Part shown: positions 26,476 through 35,617 of the stretch, one piece after another
How positions within the stretch are numbered: position 1 is the first letter of the stretch
How the letters are laid out: each line of letters begins with the position of its first letter
From: Halobacillus faecis
Lineage (GTDB): Bacteria > Bacillota > Bacilli > Bacillales > Halobacillaceae
Length of the DNA stretch: 64,000 nucleotides
Direction of reading: 5' to 3'
Assembly (NCBI RefSeq): GCF_007991335.1
Contig: NZ_BJYD01000024.1
Location: 62,001 to 126,000, forward strand
Notes under the pieces: model-generated
Database searches by the model: none
What the model was told of the DNA's origin: nothing
Seen by the model: the letters and a program-made list of their open reading frames with translations, nothing else
Translations under genes and position numbers: made by a program

Positions 26476-27285
26476 TTACTCCGAAGATTCTGTGCCGTAT
26501 TTACGCTCACCGAACCATTCTTCGTAGATGTCATCATATGTGCCATTATCAATCAATGTCTGCAATGCTTCATTTACATCGCTGACAAGTTCAGAATCCT
26601 TAGGAAAGGCGATTCCATATTGCTCACCCTGCAAAATGTCACCCGCTGTTTTTAAGCCTTCAGAGTCATTGGCTACGTAGTACTGGACGTTAGGAACGTC
26701 ATACATAACCGCATCTAAACGACCAGACTCAAGGTCCATATAAGCTTCAACGATCCCAGGGAATGTAATTAACTCTGCATCCGGGTGGTTTTCTCTGATG
26801 TACGTTTCACTTGTCGTACCAGAACGAGTCCCCACCTTTTTGCCCGCAAGATCATCTTCAGACTGAATTTCATCATTATCTGCGCTGACCGCAAGCATCA
26901 GACCAGCATCATAATAAGGATCAGAAAAATCGATGGTTTCTTTACGCTCTTCTGTAATGGTCATACCAGCAATACCAATGTCATAACGACCGGATTGCAT
27001 ACCAGCGACTACGCCATCAAACTTCATGGATTCAATCTCAATGTTGAACCCTGCTTCATCAGCAATCGCTTTGATCAAATCAATATCGAACCCTTCCATT
27101 TCACCCGTTTCCTCGTTCATGAATTCGAAAGGTACGAAGTTGTTATCCGTCGCTACTGTGTATGTTTCTCCACCGGAATCCCCCTCGGAATCTCCGGATG
27201 TTCCTGCTTCGCTATCACTGCCACAAGCAGCAAGAAGCATACTTAAAGCCATAACCATAATGAATAAGTACCATTTTGCTTTCAT
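26476..27285 (-). CDS. Amino-acid-binding lipoprotein (SBP family 3)
   Basis: A 269-residue lipoprotein. A signal peptide ends at LLAAC (Cys21), followed by an acidic Ser/Gly linker and a type 3 binding domain (YTVATDNNFVPFEFMNEETGEMEGFDIDLIKAIADEAG type start, then GMQSGRYDIGIAGMTIT). Those motifs match glutamine or arginine binding proteins. It is first in the operon and would deliver its ligand to the downstream permease. Ligand identity is not clear. Confidence 0.9.
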   Translation of the reverse strand: MKAKWYLFIMVMALSMLLAACGSDSEAGTSGDSEGDSGGETYTVATDNNFVPFEFMNEETGEMEGFDIDLIKAIADEAGFNIEIESMKFDGVVAGMQSGRYDIGIAGMTITEERKETIDFSDPYYDAGLMLAVSADNDEIQSEDDLAGKKVGTRSGTTSETYIRENHPDAELITFPGIVEAYMDLESGRLDAVMYDVPNVQYYVANDSEGLKTAGDILQGEQYGIAFPKDSELVSDVNEALQTLIDNGTYDDIYEEWFGERKYGTESSE

Positions 27286-27316
27286 TCATTTTTCCCCCTT
27301 TTATTATGTGACTTCT

Positions 27317-27344
27317 ATTATCTCAAATTTTACTACTCTTGCAA
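27317..27344 (-). promoter_or_regulatory. Promoter of the amino-acid ABC operon
   Basis: TTGCAA (27339-27344) and GATAAT (27317-27322) on the minus strand with a 16-nt spacer, about 30 nt before the coding start. Confidence 0.55.
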
Positions 27345-27555
27345 ATTTTCTGAATAATACTTTTAACGCTTTTTTCGACTGAAAATAGCGATTCTATTAA
27401 ACTTTTTGAATGATTGCTCACATTTTCTTTATATTTTGTCAATTAACTAATGATTACGACAAAAAATTAAGAAAAAAGGGGATTAATCTCAGTCTCACAG
27501 GGTAATAGGGTATAATAGGGGATAGTTCCTACTTTTGTGAAAGGGAAGGTTTTAC

Positions 27556-28413
27556 ATGTCGGAAGAAAATCATTTTGGATCTGAGCCATATTATTCTCTC
27601 AAGTCTGCGGCGCAAAAGATATTTGAGGTCATCGCACAGAGGCTCGATGTCCAGACGACCTACATCACAATGAAAGGCGAAAACTCCATGACCGTGCTGA
27701 GTTCATTAAATAAGCAGGAGGAGATCGTCCCTGAAGGATTTACGATTGATTACGAAGAAAGTCACTGCCGGTTAATCATTAATGATCAAGACCACATACT
27801 TAGAACAAACAATTTAATGGAAGACAAACTGACTCGCGAAATGGAAGCTTCTGCCCTTTTACAGGTGAAAGGGTACCTCGGTGTAACGCTGAAAGATCTA
27901 AAAGGGAATGTGTTCGGTACACTTTGTGTGATGGATAAAGAAGAGAAAAATTTCAACCAAGAAGATATCGAATTTTTACAAACCATTGCATCTGTCCTTT
28001 CTCATATGATTGAACTTGATCAGACTCATTATAATATGGGATTGATGAATGCACCGATCATCCCTATCACTGATGGAGTGTCTGTTCTACCTATCCAGGG
28101 CATTGTTGATGCAGGCCGTGCGGAGAAATTGATGGGGGATGTCCTTCGCTATGGAAAAGAACAGGATATTGATTATTTCGTGCTTGACCTGTCCGGATTA
28201 GTTGTTCGGGACCAATTTTTCTCCGAAATGTTACCGAAGCTGATTCACGCGTTACAAGTAATGGGCATCGACACAATGTTGACCGGTATTACCCCGGAAA
28301 TAGCCCAGAAAGAAATCGAAGCCAATGTGCTGACTCAAACCAAACCGAAGACGGTTCCGAATTTGCAGACAGCTCTTTCAACAATCGGATTCAAACTAGT
28401 AGAAAGTCATTAA
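27556..28413 (+). CDS. GAF-STAS sensor protein (RsbR-like)
   Basis: A 285-residue cytoplasmic protein with an N-terminal GAF domain (about 12-155; GYLGVTLKDLKGNVFGTLCVMD is diagnostic) and a C-terminal STAS domain (about 165-282). The STAS part keeps GITPEIAQ, resembling RsbR-type stressosome proteins, but the usual DITGV site is DLSGL followed by VVRDQ. RsbR proteins normally carry a globin-like N-terminus, so this is a GAF-fused variant. A stress-signalling role is inferred. No partner rsbS, rsbT or rsbU is near. Confidence 0.75.
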   Translation: MSEENHFGSEPYYSLKSAAQKIFEVIAQRLDVQTTYITMKGENSMTVLSSLNKQEEIVPEGFTIDYEESHCRLIINDQDHILRTNNLMEDKLTREMEASALLQVKGYLGVTLKDLKGNVFGTLCVMDKEEKNFNQEDIEFLQTIASVLSHMIELDQTHYNMGLMNAPIIPITDGVSVLPIQGIVDAGRAEKLMGDVLRYGKEQDIDYFVLDLSGLVVRDQFFSEMLPKLIHALQVMGIDTMLTGITPEIAQKEIEANVLTQTKPKTVPNLQTALSTIGFKLVESH

Positions 28414-28438
28414 AACTCGCCCGATGGGCGAGTTTTTT
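28413..28438 (+). terminator. Terminator after GAF-STAS gene
   Basis: AACTCGCCC and GGGCGAGTT arms with a 3-nt loop followed by six T residues. Confidence 0.9.
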
Positions 28439-28445
28439 GCCCCTA

Positions 28446-28478
28446 TAGAAAAAGCTCCATCTTAGACCGATGGAGCTT
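28446..28478 (-). terminator. Terminator after the PepSY-two-component operon
   Basis: AAGCTCCATC and GATGGAGCTT arms with a 7-nt loop, T-rich on the minus side. Confidence 0.85.
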
Positions 28479-28495
28479 GAGGGTGTTCCTCTATG

Positions 28496-29020
28496 TTATT
28501 TTTCTAATTGCTTTTTCTCAAACTCAATGACTTCCCCGGTCTGGCCATTAACAGTGACCTCATAGTCAAATTCCTCATCTTGGAATTCAAAGTCATAATG
28601 TCCATCGTCGATTTCCATATCTTTCATTTCACTGCCAGATGCTTTTTCTTTCGCAACTTTCTCAGCTTCTTCTTTTGTTACTTTCATATCTTCAGCTGAA
28701 GTTTCATTGGAATCGTCGTCATCATGCTCTACTTGTAAAACTTCTCCCGTGTTTGCGTCTATTTCCACTTCCACTTCTTTGCCATCTTCTGTCTGACCCT
28801 CAAACTCATAGACGGATATTCCATCCTCTTTATCTTTTTCTACCTTCTCAATCGTCAAACCATCGACTTCCTCTTGAGCGGCAGCTTCTGCCTCTTTTTG
28901 AGAAACATCCACTTCACTCTCAGAGAATTGATCATCTCCCGAAACAGCACTCACACCGAATGCTCCAACGCCTAATACAACAACACTCACAATACCGCCG
29001 ATCAGCCATTTTTTCTTCAT
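28496..29020 (-). CDS. Membrane-anchored protein with two PepSY domains (YkoI-like)
   Basis: A 174-residue protein. One N-terminal membrane helix (WLIGGIVSVVVLGVGAFGVSAV) precedes two extracellular PepSY domains (about 37-100 and 110-172), each with the VEIDANTGEVL or VTVNGQTGEVIEFE signature. It is extremely acidic. ATG at 29020 with GAGGAGGATAT is the real start. PepSY domains are thought to modulate proteases or act as extracytoplasmic sensors. It is the last gene of a four-gene operon; in Bacillus subtilis ykoI and ykoJ sit beside ykoGH, so the name is by synteny. Confidence 0.8.
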   Translation of the reverse strand: MKKKWLIGGIVSVVVLGVGAFGVSAVSGDDQFSESEVDVSQKEAEAAAQEEVDGLTIEKVEKDKEDGISVYEFEGQTEDGKEVEVEIDANTGEVLQVEHDDDDSNETSAEDMKVTKEEAEKVAKEKASGSEMKDMEIDDGHYDFEFQDEEFDYEVTVNGQTGEVIEFEKKQLEK

Positions 29021-29108
29021 TTTATATCCTCCTCTTCGTTGTTCTACTATCACTATATCCACCCACGATGAGAACAAAGAAAGAGGAAAATGAGAATTTG
29101 ATGAGAAA

Positions 29109-29633
29109 TCAATCGTCCCAAGTGATGGACATAATGTCACCTGTGAGGGCATGGATTTGGATGGTTGCTTCTTCTCCACCCGACCGTTCGATTTCGACAA
29201 GGTAAAAAGCTAGATCGCCTTCTGCTTCAAAGTCAACGTCATCCACGTCCCCTTCGATTTCATTCAAGGCCACCGTCACTGCCTTTTCTTCTGTAATCGG
29301 CGGCTCTTGTGCATTTTCAGACTGACCTTCTGAGGATAAAGGTGGTTCGTCGTCCTTGAAATTTTCAAGCGTCCTCATATCAGAAATACGACCATCCACT
29401 TTTGAAACCGTCATTTCATAAATGCCTTCCTCTAGTTCTATGGTGGCCAGGTATTGATCTTCCATAGAAGTTAGATCTGTAATTTCACCATTGTATTGCG
29501 TTTGTATTTTCTCACGGATCTCCAATTCCGATAACGGTTCAGCACTTAGCTTTTGGTTCACCCACTGCCACCCTATGATGATTAAGAGAGCAAGCAAACC
29601 TATGGAAATCATCACTTTGAAACGGTTAGCCAT
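29109..29633 (-). CDS. Membrane-anchored PepSY protein (YkoJ-like)
   Basis: A 174-residue protein with an N-terminal helix (ISIGLLALLIIIGWQWV), a first degenerate PepSY segment (EIREKIQTQYNGEITDL) and a C-terminal PepSY domain with IQIHALTGDIMSI. The N-out domain is acidic. It is the third gene of the operon, 27 nt downstream of the kinase, and may modulate that kinase. Start ATG at 29633 with a GGAGGGAG site. Confidence 0.75.
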   Translation of the reverse strand: MANRFKVMISIGLLALLIIIGWQWVNQKLSAEPLSELEIREKIQTQYNGEITDLTSMEDQYLATIELEEGIYEMTVSKVDGRISDMRTLENFKDDEPPLSSEGQSENAQEPPITEEKAVTVALNEIEGDVDDVDFEAEGDLAFYLVEIERSGGEEATIQIHALTGDIMSITWDD

Positions 29634-29660
29634 AAAACTCCCTCCTCCATATCATCATAC

Positions 29661-31019
29661 TCACTGAAAATGAGAATCCTCTGAGAGCAGCAAGCGAATC
29701 ATAGCCGTCGTCCCCGCCCCTTTCTCACTGAAAAGATGAATGTCAGCCTTAAGAGCATGAGCCAGCTCTTCAGCTAGCGAAAGGCCTAATCCATACCCTT
29801 CGGTCCTGGATTCATCCACTTGGTAAAAGCGATCGAAGACTTTTTCAAGATCATTTTGTGACATCCCGATTCCTCGATCTACGACATGGATGGCTGCATG
29901 ATTTCCTGCCTTCTCAACGTTCACCTTAATCTGCTCTTCACTGTACTTTCTGGCATTATCCATGAAAATATAAAGCAACTGCTTCAATTTCTGCTCATCG
30001 GTTATTAAATGAAGTTCTTGAGGGCAGGAAAGTTCAACTTTCCGTTGATAAGCTTTTTCAAAAGAAGCGACGGTTGTCTGCAGTAACTGGGACAGATTGA
30101 CGGACTCAAATGACACATCCCAGTGTTCCTCTTTTCTTGCAAGGAGAAGAAGTTGTTCCGTAAGTTCACGCATGCGCTTTGCTTCCGAATGAATGGCTTC
30201 CACAGATTCTTGAAAAAGTTCTTCCTCCTGCTTTCCTCTTCTCTTCAAAAGACTTGCATAGGACTCAATCACCGTCAACGGAGTTTTCAGCTCATGAGAC
30301 GCATTAGAAACAAACTGCTCCTCCTTTTGATAATTCTCTTCAAGTTGAACGATCATTTTGTTAAACGTGTCAGCCATTTGAGCTAACTCATCTTTGGACT
30401 TCCCTTCATAAGAAATTTTTTTAAATTGACCGCTACCCCTAATTTGCTGCATCGTTTGAATCAATGAGCGAATCGGATTGACAATCAACCGGCTTAAAAG
30501 TCTTGATGAAAGGAAAAACGGAATCATTGCGAGAAGAGCAACGGTGATGAGCACAATTCTAAGAATATTTAAATTTTGTGCCGTGGCCTCCAGACTTCTC
30601 GTCAGCTGAAAAGAAACGATTTCCCCGTTTGTCCACACGATTGGAATGGATACAAAAGCATAAGGAACACCTTCGTACGTTCGAACCTCCGTTTTTTCCC
30701 CTGCATCATATGGATACGCTTGTTCAATCAGGTTCTCCTGGATCCCTCCCGTCAAACTGACTTCCGAAGTACCGTCTGGAAGGACCAGCCGGATCATGCC
30801 ATTGGCAGGAACATAAGCCCTCAGGATGTCGGCGGACAGAGAATCACCAGAACGCTCATTGATCCCGGTCACAATGCGCTCCGCTTCAAGTCTCGTTTGG
30901 TCCACATCACTGTCATAAACAATCTTACTGAAGGAAAAATAAACCGCCGCACTGATCAGCACAAGAAGGATAATGAACAGACCGGTCGTATAAAATTGAA
31001 TCCGATTCCCGAGCTTCAT
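29661..31019 (-). CDS. Sensor histidine kinase (YkoH-like)
   Basis: A 452-residue membrane kinase: two helices (about 10-32 and 153-175) flank an extracellular sensor domain, then HAMP (about 176-228), HisKA with the phospho-acceptor His242 (SNASHELKTPL) and HATPase_c with DNARKYS (N box), DRGIGM and GYGLGLSLA. It autophosphorylates and passes phosphate to the paired regulator, with which it overlaps by 4 nt. The signal is unknown; adjacent PepSY proteins may participate. Confidence 0.9.
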   Translation of the reverse strand: MKLGNRIQFYTTGLFIILLVLISAAVYFSFSKIVYDSDVDQTRLEAERIVTGINERSGDSLSADILRAYVPANGMIRLVLPDGTSEVSLTGGIQENLIEQAYPYDAGEKTEVRTYEGVPYAFVSIPIVWTNGEIVSFQLTRSLEATAQNLNILRIVLITVALLAMIPFFLSSRLLSRLIVNPIRSLIQTMQQIRGSGQFKKISYEGKSKDELAQMADTFNKMIVQLEENYQKEEQFVSNASHELKTPLTVIESYASLLKRRGKQEEELFQESVEAIHSEAKRMRELTEQLLLLARKEEHWDVSFESVNLSQLLQTTVASFEKAYQRKVELSCPQELHLITDEQKLKQLLYIFMDNARKYSEEQIKVNVEKAGNHAAIHVVDRGIGMSQNDLEKVFDRFYQVDESRTEGYGLGLSLAEELAHALKADIHLFSEKGAGTTAMIRLLLSEDSHFQ

Positions 31020-31693
31020 CGCGGATCCTTCAGCACATAGCCGACTCCTCTGACCGTATGAATCAGCTTTGGCTCGTATCCTTTATCCATTTTGTTGCGT
31101 AAATACCGAATATACACGTCTACGATATTTGTGTCTCCATAATATTCATAGCCCCATACTCCTTCGAGAAGCTGATCTCGGTTCAGCACTTGTCGCTTGT
31201 TTTTCATTAAGTAAACGAGAAGAGAGAACTCCTTCGCCGTCAGTTCGATCTCTTCTTCCCCACGGTGGACTTCATGGGTTCTTTCATTCACATAAAGGTC
31301 AGCAATTTTCATGTGATGCTGGTTAGACTTTGTACGTAAAGCTACACGTATCCTCGCCAGCAGCTCCTCAATATCAAAAGGTTTCGTTACATAATCATTC
31401 GCTCCTAAATCGAGACCCATCACTTTATCACTCACCGCATCTTTCGCTGTCAGCATAATGACAGGAGTCTTCTCATCGTCAGAACGCACCCTTTTCAAAA
31501 GGTCCGTGCCACTCAAGCCCGGTAACATGAGATCCAGAAGAAGCAGGTCCCACTTTTGTTCACGGTAAAGCCTTAAACCTTCCATGCCATCATGAGCTTT
31601 CGTCACACGATAACCTTCATATTCAAGCTCCAACTCCAATACTCGAGCTATTTTTGTTTCATCTTCAACGACTAATATACTAGGTTTGCTCAA
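31016..31693 (-). CDS. OmpR-family response regulator (YkoG-like)
   Basis: A 225-residue regulator with an N-terminal receiver domain (phospho-acceptor Asp54 in DLLLLDLMLPGLSG, Lys104 region in KPFDIEEL) and a C-terminal winged helix (LTAKEFSLLVYLMKNKRQVLNRD, then YIRYLRNKMD). It is first in the operon with the kinase and two PepSY genes. It likely controls this operon and envelope targets. Start ATG at 31693 preceded by a short GAGGGATGAGC site. Confidence 0.9.
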   Translation of the reverse strand: MSKPSILVVEDETKIARVLELELEYEGYRVTKAHDGMEGLRLYREQKWDLLLLDLMLPGLSGTDLLKRVRSDDEKTPVIMLTAKDAVSDKVMGLDLGANDYVTKPFDIEELLARIRVALRTKSNQHHMKIADLYVNERTHEVHRGEEEIELTAKEFSLLVYLMKNKRQVLNRDQLLEGVWGYEYYGDTNIVDVYIRYLRNKMDKGYEPKLIHTVRGVGYVLKDPR

Positions 31694-31811
31694 TGCTCAT
31701 CCCTCATTTGTTTTGTTGCATTCATTCTAGCATATGGGTGGGAGTGGCCTGAAATATAAGATAGGAATCGTTGTCCTTTTGTCGTACTATTAAGTAGAAA
31801 GGACGGATGCC

Positions 31812-32759
31812 ATGATTATTAAGCAGCGAACATTTCCACGAGACATCGAACAACTGCAAGCAATAGAACGACGCCTCGGTGCAAACCATCCCCAACTGCC
31901 AAAAGTCAAAGAACACCTCAAAAACCGCCTCTCCGGACACAAGGGAGAGCTCGCTCTCAACTTCCCACTCTCGTACCTCCCTGAAAACTACCGAATTTTT
32001 CATCACCTGCGTCTCTATGACGGCACCCACTTTTTCCAAATCGATTGCCTGATTTTGACGGACCAATGGATTTTGATTGTTGAAGCAAAGAACATTGGAG
32101 GAGAGTTGTTTTACAATCAACGATTCAACTTCCTTTCCAGAACATGGGATGATGGACCACAAACGTTTTCTGACCCTGTCCTTCAAGTGAGGAGGCATCG
32201 AAGACAGTTACAGCAATGGCTTCATTCAAAAGGTTTTCCCGACATTCCTATTTACTGCCTCGTTGCCAACAGTCATCCTGGTACCTCGATAAATACCGAT
32301 GATCCTTCCCTTGATATCGTAATCCGCACGGAAGCTCTGCCGGAAAAGGTAGAGGAAATTGCAACAAAACACAATGGCATGGACTATAGATGCAGCCATT
32401 TGGTGTCGGATAAATTGATTAATAGCCATTCTGACTACCACAAAGATTATACAGAGCTATTCCACCTACAAAGTCACGAATATAAGAAAGGCGTCTTTTG
32501 TACAGCTTGTCAAAAGCTGCCTATACACCGATTACATGGGACTTGGGGTTGTGAAAATTGCAGACGTAAAAACCCAACGGCTCATATTCCATCTTTGAAG
32601 GATTATTTCTTATTAAATGGAGCAGAGATTACTAATAAAGGTTTAAGAGACTTCTTATTGATAAACTCACCTAATATAGCAAAAAAAATCTTGACGGATA
32701 TGAATTTAGAAACATACGGAAACAATAAAGGGAAAGTATATCTACTAGGTTTTTACTAA
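31812..32759 (+). CDS. NERD domain protein with C-terminal zinc finger
   Basis: A 315-residue protein. The NERD (nuclease-related) domain at about 35-150 has the restriction-fold motif FQIDCLILTDQWILIVEAKN with Asp and Glu-x-Lys placed as in PD-(D/E)xK nucleases. A C-terminal part has a CxxC...CxxC ribbon (VFCTACQKL and WGCENCRRK) near residues 235-255. ATG at 31812 with AAAGGACGGA. NERD proteins are linked to DNA processing or defence but not defined. A tandem repeat lies right after its stop; it stands alone. Confidence 0.8.
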   Translation: MIIKQRTFPRDIEQLQAIERRLGANHPQLPKVKEHLKNRLSGHKGELALNFPLSYLPENYRIFHHLRLYDGTHFFQIDCLILTDQWILIVEAKNIGGELFYNQRFNFLSRTWDDGPQTFSDPVLQVRRHRRQLQQWLHSKGFPDIPIYCLVANSHPGTSINTDDPSLDIVIRTEALPEKVEEIATKHNGMDYRCSHLVSDKLINSHSDYHKDYTELFHLQSHEYKKGVFCTACQKLPIHRLHGTWGCENCRRKNPTAHIPSLKDYFLLNGAEITNKGLRDFLLINSPNIAKKILTDMNLETYGNNKGKVYLLGFY

Positions 32760-32791
32760 AACTCAATAACGTTAATTGAATCCATCTCGTT

Positions 32792-32890
32792 AAATACTGA
32801 TATAATGGCTTAAATGCTGATATATCTCTGCAAATACTGATATATTGCTGAAAACACTTGATATAATGGTTAAAATGCTGATAAACCCCC
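32792..32890. repeat. GATATA tandem repeat, 20-nt period (about 5 units)
   Basis: Units start at 32792, 32812, 32832, 32852 and 32873 with the pattern AAATACTGATATAATGGCTT. The period is 20-21 nt. It is AT-rich and stop-rich, placed between the NERD gene and the glcF gene end. It resembles the 6619 and 23719 repeats in the CTGATA core. Confidence 0.8.
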
Positions 32891-32929
32891 ACCCAAACAC
32901 AAAAAAGACGACCTCATCAAGAGATCGCC

Positions 32930-34207
32930 TCACCACTTCGGCCTAGGATCAGCCTCCACCAATAAATCTACCAAATGTACAGCATCCATTCCCAAACCTT
33001 CACGCTCCACCCCAAGCTTCATCTGTAAATGACAACCGGGGTTGGAAGTCACGACACCACCAGCTCCCGTGCCACATACATCCTGCATTTTCACATTCAA
33101 AATATCCATGGCATCTTCATAGTTTACGATATTGTACACGCCTGCCGATCCGCAGCAAAATTCCGGCCGCTCCAATTCCCGCAGCTCAACACCAGGTATG
33201 CGACGAATCAAATCAAGCGGTTCACTCGTCACCTTCTGCACATTGCGCAAATGACAGGAAGGCTGATAGGTAACAGTCCTCTCAAGCTCTTTTTCAAACA
33301 CAAGCCCGTCCAACTCGACAAGCACTTCAGAAATATCCCGCACACGATCAACAAACCGCTCCGCACGCTCGTGCCACTCCGTGCCCTCATCAAACATATG
33401 CGCATACTCGACCAGCCGCGCGCCACAGCCACCAGCATTATTGACGATATAATCGAAGCCTTCTTCCTCAAAAGCTTCAATATTCCGCTTCGCAAGTTCT
33501 ATCGACTGATCGACTTTTCCCGTGTGAGCGTGAAGAGCCCCGCAGCACGTCTGCCCTTCTGGAAAAACAACTTCCGCGCCGCTCCGAAGTAAAAGCTCCA
33601 CCGTATTCTGATTCGTTTCAAAAAAGACGCTATCCATGACGCATCCTTTAAAGAATCCAACCTTTGCCGCAGCCGGCCGCTTACGTACATACCGATCCGC
33701 ACGGGCACGGCGGTTTCTCGGTCCAGGCATACTCGGCAAAGCTGCTTCAAATTCATGAATCCGAAGCGGAGCTCTTTTCGTCAATCCAAAGCGCTGGGAT
33801 ACCTTTTGTAATCCACTCTTCTGATAAAGCCAAGTTGCATTCCCCAACGTATTCATCCATTTGGAAGAAGGAAAGAACGACTGGAATAAGAAATCCTCCA
33901 CTAGCCCGCGTGGTCGTTCCTCATCAATCACACGCTTGGCTCCTTCAAAAATCTCTCCATACTGAACGTTTGTAGGACAGACGGTCGTACACGCCATACA
34001 GCCAAGGCACTTCTCAATCGGCTCCTTCAAATCTTCGACAGACGCTTTTCCTTCAGCAACCATCTTCACAAGATTAATGCGCCCTCTCGGTGAATGGGTT
34101 TCTTTTTCCATCGTTTCATAGGTAGGGCAGGCCGGTAGACAGTAGCCGCACTGGACACAGTCAAACGTCTTGTCATAGTTCAGGCGTTCCTTCAGCGAAT
34201 TAGTCAT
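32930..34207 (-). CDS. GlcF-like iron-sulfur subunit of a 2-hydroxy-acid (glycolate or D-lactate) oxidase
   Basis: A 425-residue protein with two 4Fe-4S motifs (CVQCGYCLPACP at about 17-28 and CLGCMACTTVCP near 68-79), followed by two cysteine-rich CCG domains (CCGALHAH and FCCGSAG). This is the GlcF arrangement that passes electrons from the flavin subunit to the quinone pool. It overlaps the flavin subunit gene by 8 nt. Position at the end of the MurNAc operon suggests D-lactate rather than glycolate is the substrate. Start ATG at 34207. Confidence 0.85.
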   Translation of the reverse strand: MTNSLKERLNYDKTFDCVQCGYCLPACPTYETMEKETHSPRGRINLVKMVAEGKASVEDLKEPIEKCLGCMACTTVCPTNVQYGEIFEGAKRVIDEERPRGLVEDFLFQSFFPSSKWMNTLGNATWLYQKSGLQKVSQRFGLTKRAPLRIHEFEAALPSMPGPRNRRARADRYVRKRPAAAKVGFFKGCVMDSVFFETNQNTVELLLRSGAEVVFPEGQTCCGALHAHTGKVDQSIELAKRNIEAFEEEGFDYIVNNAGGCGARLVEYAHMFDEGTEWHERAERFVDRVRDISEVLVELDGLVFEKELERTVTYQPSCHLRNVQKVTSEPLDLIRRIPGVELRELERPEFCCGSAGVYNIVNYEDAMDILNVKMQDVCGTGAGGVVTSNPGCHLQMKLGVEREGLGMDAVHLVDLLVEADPRPKW

Positions 34208-35603
34208 GGTGCAGCACCAACTTTTGCCCCTTTTCAGGAAAAACTTTGCCCGGGTTCAAGATGCCATTCGGGTCCCAGCTGTCCTTGATCCGCTTCATCA
34301 TATCAAGACCGACCTCACCGAGCTCAAGCTCCATAAACGGCGCCTTCATCGTACCAATGCCGTGCTCGCCGGAAAGCGTGCCGCCAAGATCGAGGGCGGC
34401 CTGGAACATGTCTTCCACCGCACGTTCAACAAGCTTCATCTCTTCTACATTTCGTTTGTCGCATAAAATGTTCGGGTGCAGGTTGCCGTCTCCCGCATGG
34501 CCAAAAGCGACCACGTCGAGGCCGTACTTTTCTTTGATGATCTCTAACCGGTCCATAAAGTCCGGGATCTTGCTCCTCGGAACGGTCGCGTCTTCGGATA
34601 CTTTCGTCGGCTTAATCTTCGCAATCGCAGGTGACACTTGCTTACGTGCATGCCAAAGTTTGGCCGCTTCCTCATCACCTTTAGGAATGATGATTTCTTT
34701 CGCGCCCATCTCTTCCATAATCCCCTCAATCAGGCCCCGCTCGACACGCAGCGTTTCCGGATGTCCATCCAGCTCAATGATGATGACGGCAGCTGCATCG
34801 ACAGGCAGACCGACCGGCTGGAAGTTTTCGACGGCTACGATACAGGCTTGATCCATAAATTCCATCTTGGCTGGCAGAATTCCTGAAGTTAGCGTCTGGG
34901 AGATGGCCTCCCCTGCTTTTCGCACATCGTCAAAAGCAACCATGATCGTCTGAACAGCGGGAGGCTTCGGCATCAGCTTCAACGTAGCCCCGACGATGAC
35001 GCCAAGTGTTCCTTCCGATCCGACGATCAGCTTCGTTAAATCAATACCCGTAACATTCTTAATCGTTTGACCACCCGTCTTAATGATTTCGCCTTCAGGG
35101 GTCACGACCTCCAACCCGAGTACGTGATCCTTCGTCACTCCATATTTCAGTCCCCGGGGACCGCCGGAGTTTTCCGCAAGATTGCCGCCAATCGTTGCTA
35201 CATGGGCACTGCTTGGATCGGGGGCATACATCAGCCCGTGTTGTTCGGCCGCTTTATTGATGTTTCCGGTCAAGACACTCGGCGTCACTTTCACCGTCAA
35301 GTCGCGAGGACTAAGATCGATAACCGCAGGATATTGAGACATATCCAAAACAATGCCGCCATGAACAGGAAGAGGGCCGCCGCTCAGACAAGTGCCGGAA
35401 CCACGTGGGTGAACCGGTACTTTGTAACGATTGGCAAGCTTCAGAACATCAGCGACTTCCTGCTTTTCTTTCACCTGTACCACAGCATCCGGTAAGTGTT
35501 CCCCAAAAGAAGCATCAAAACTATAACTATGACGGTCGGCCAGGGACGTTAAAACACGCCCTTCCGGAAGCAGAGATTGCAGCTCTTCCAACCACTTTTC
35601 CAT
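34200..35603 (-). CDS. GlcD/LDH-D-like FAD-linked 2-hydroxy-acid oxidase subunit
   Basis: A 467-residue FAD-linked oxidase. An N-terminal FAD_binding_4 domain (VHPRGSGTCLSGG then SSAHVATIGGNLAENSGG) and a C-terminal FAD-oxidase domain (VVAFGHAGDGNLHPNI, SGEHGIGTMKA) are present; the His residues in those motifs are active-site ligands in the D-lactate/glycolate group. Start ATG at 35603 with AAGGAGGAATC, only 14 nt after the RpiR stop, so it is in the same transcript. Substrate could be D-lactate, glycolate or D-2-hydroxyacids. Confidence 0.85.
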   Translation of the reverse strand: MEKWLEELQSLLPEGRVLTSLADRHSYSFDASFGEHLPDAVVQVKEKQEVADVLKLANRYKVPVHPRGSGTCLSGGPLPVHGGIVLDMSQYPAVIDLSPRDLTVKVTPSVLTGNINKAAEQHGLMYAPDPSSAHVATIGGNLAENSGGPRGLKYGVTKDHVLGLEVVTPEGEIIKTGGQTIKNVTGIDLTKLIVGSEGTLGVIVGATLKLMPKPPAVQTIMVAFDDVRKAGEAISQTLTSGILPAKMEFMDQACIVAVENFQPVGLPVDAAAVIIIELDGHPETLRVERGLIEGIMEEMGAKEIIIPKGDEEAAKLWHARKQVSPAIAKIKPTKVSEDATVPRSKIPDFMDRLEIIKEKYGLDVVAFGHAGDGNLHPNILCDKRNVEEMKLVERAVEDMFQAALDLGGTLSGEHGIGTMKAPFMELELGEVGLDMMKRIKDSWDPNGILNPGKVFPEKGQKLVLHHD

Positions 35604-35617
35604 ACGATGATTCCTCC

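Noticed and set aside
27286-27555. Possible riboswitch or T-box upstream of the amino-acid ABC operon or GAF-STAS gene
   Set aside because: No conserved aptamer or T-box sequence and no leader terminator was seen; only a promoter.
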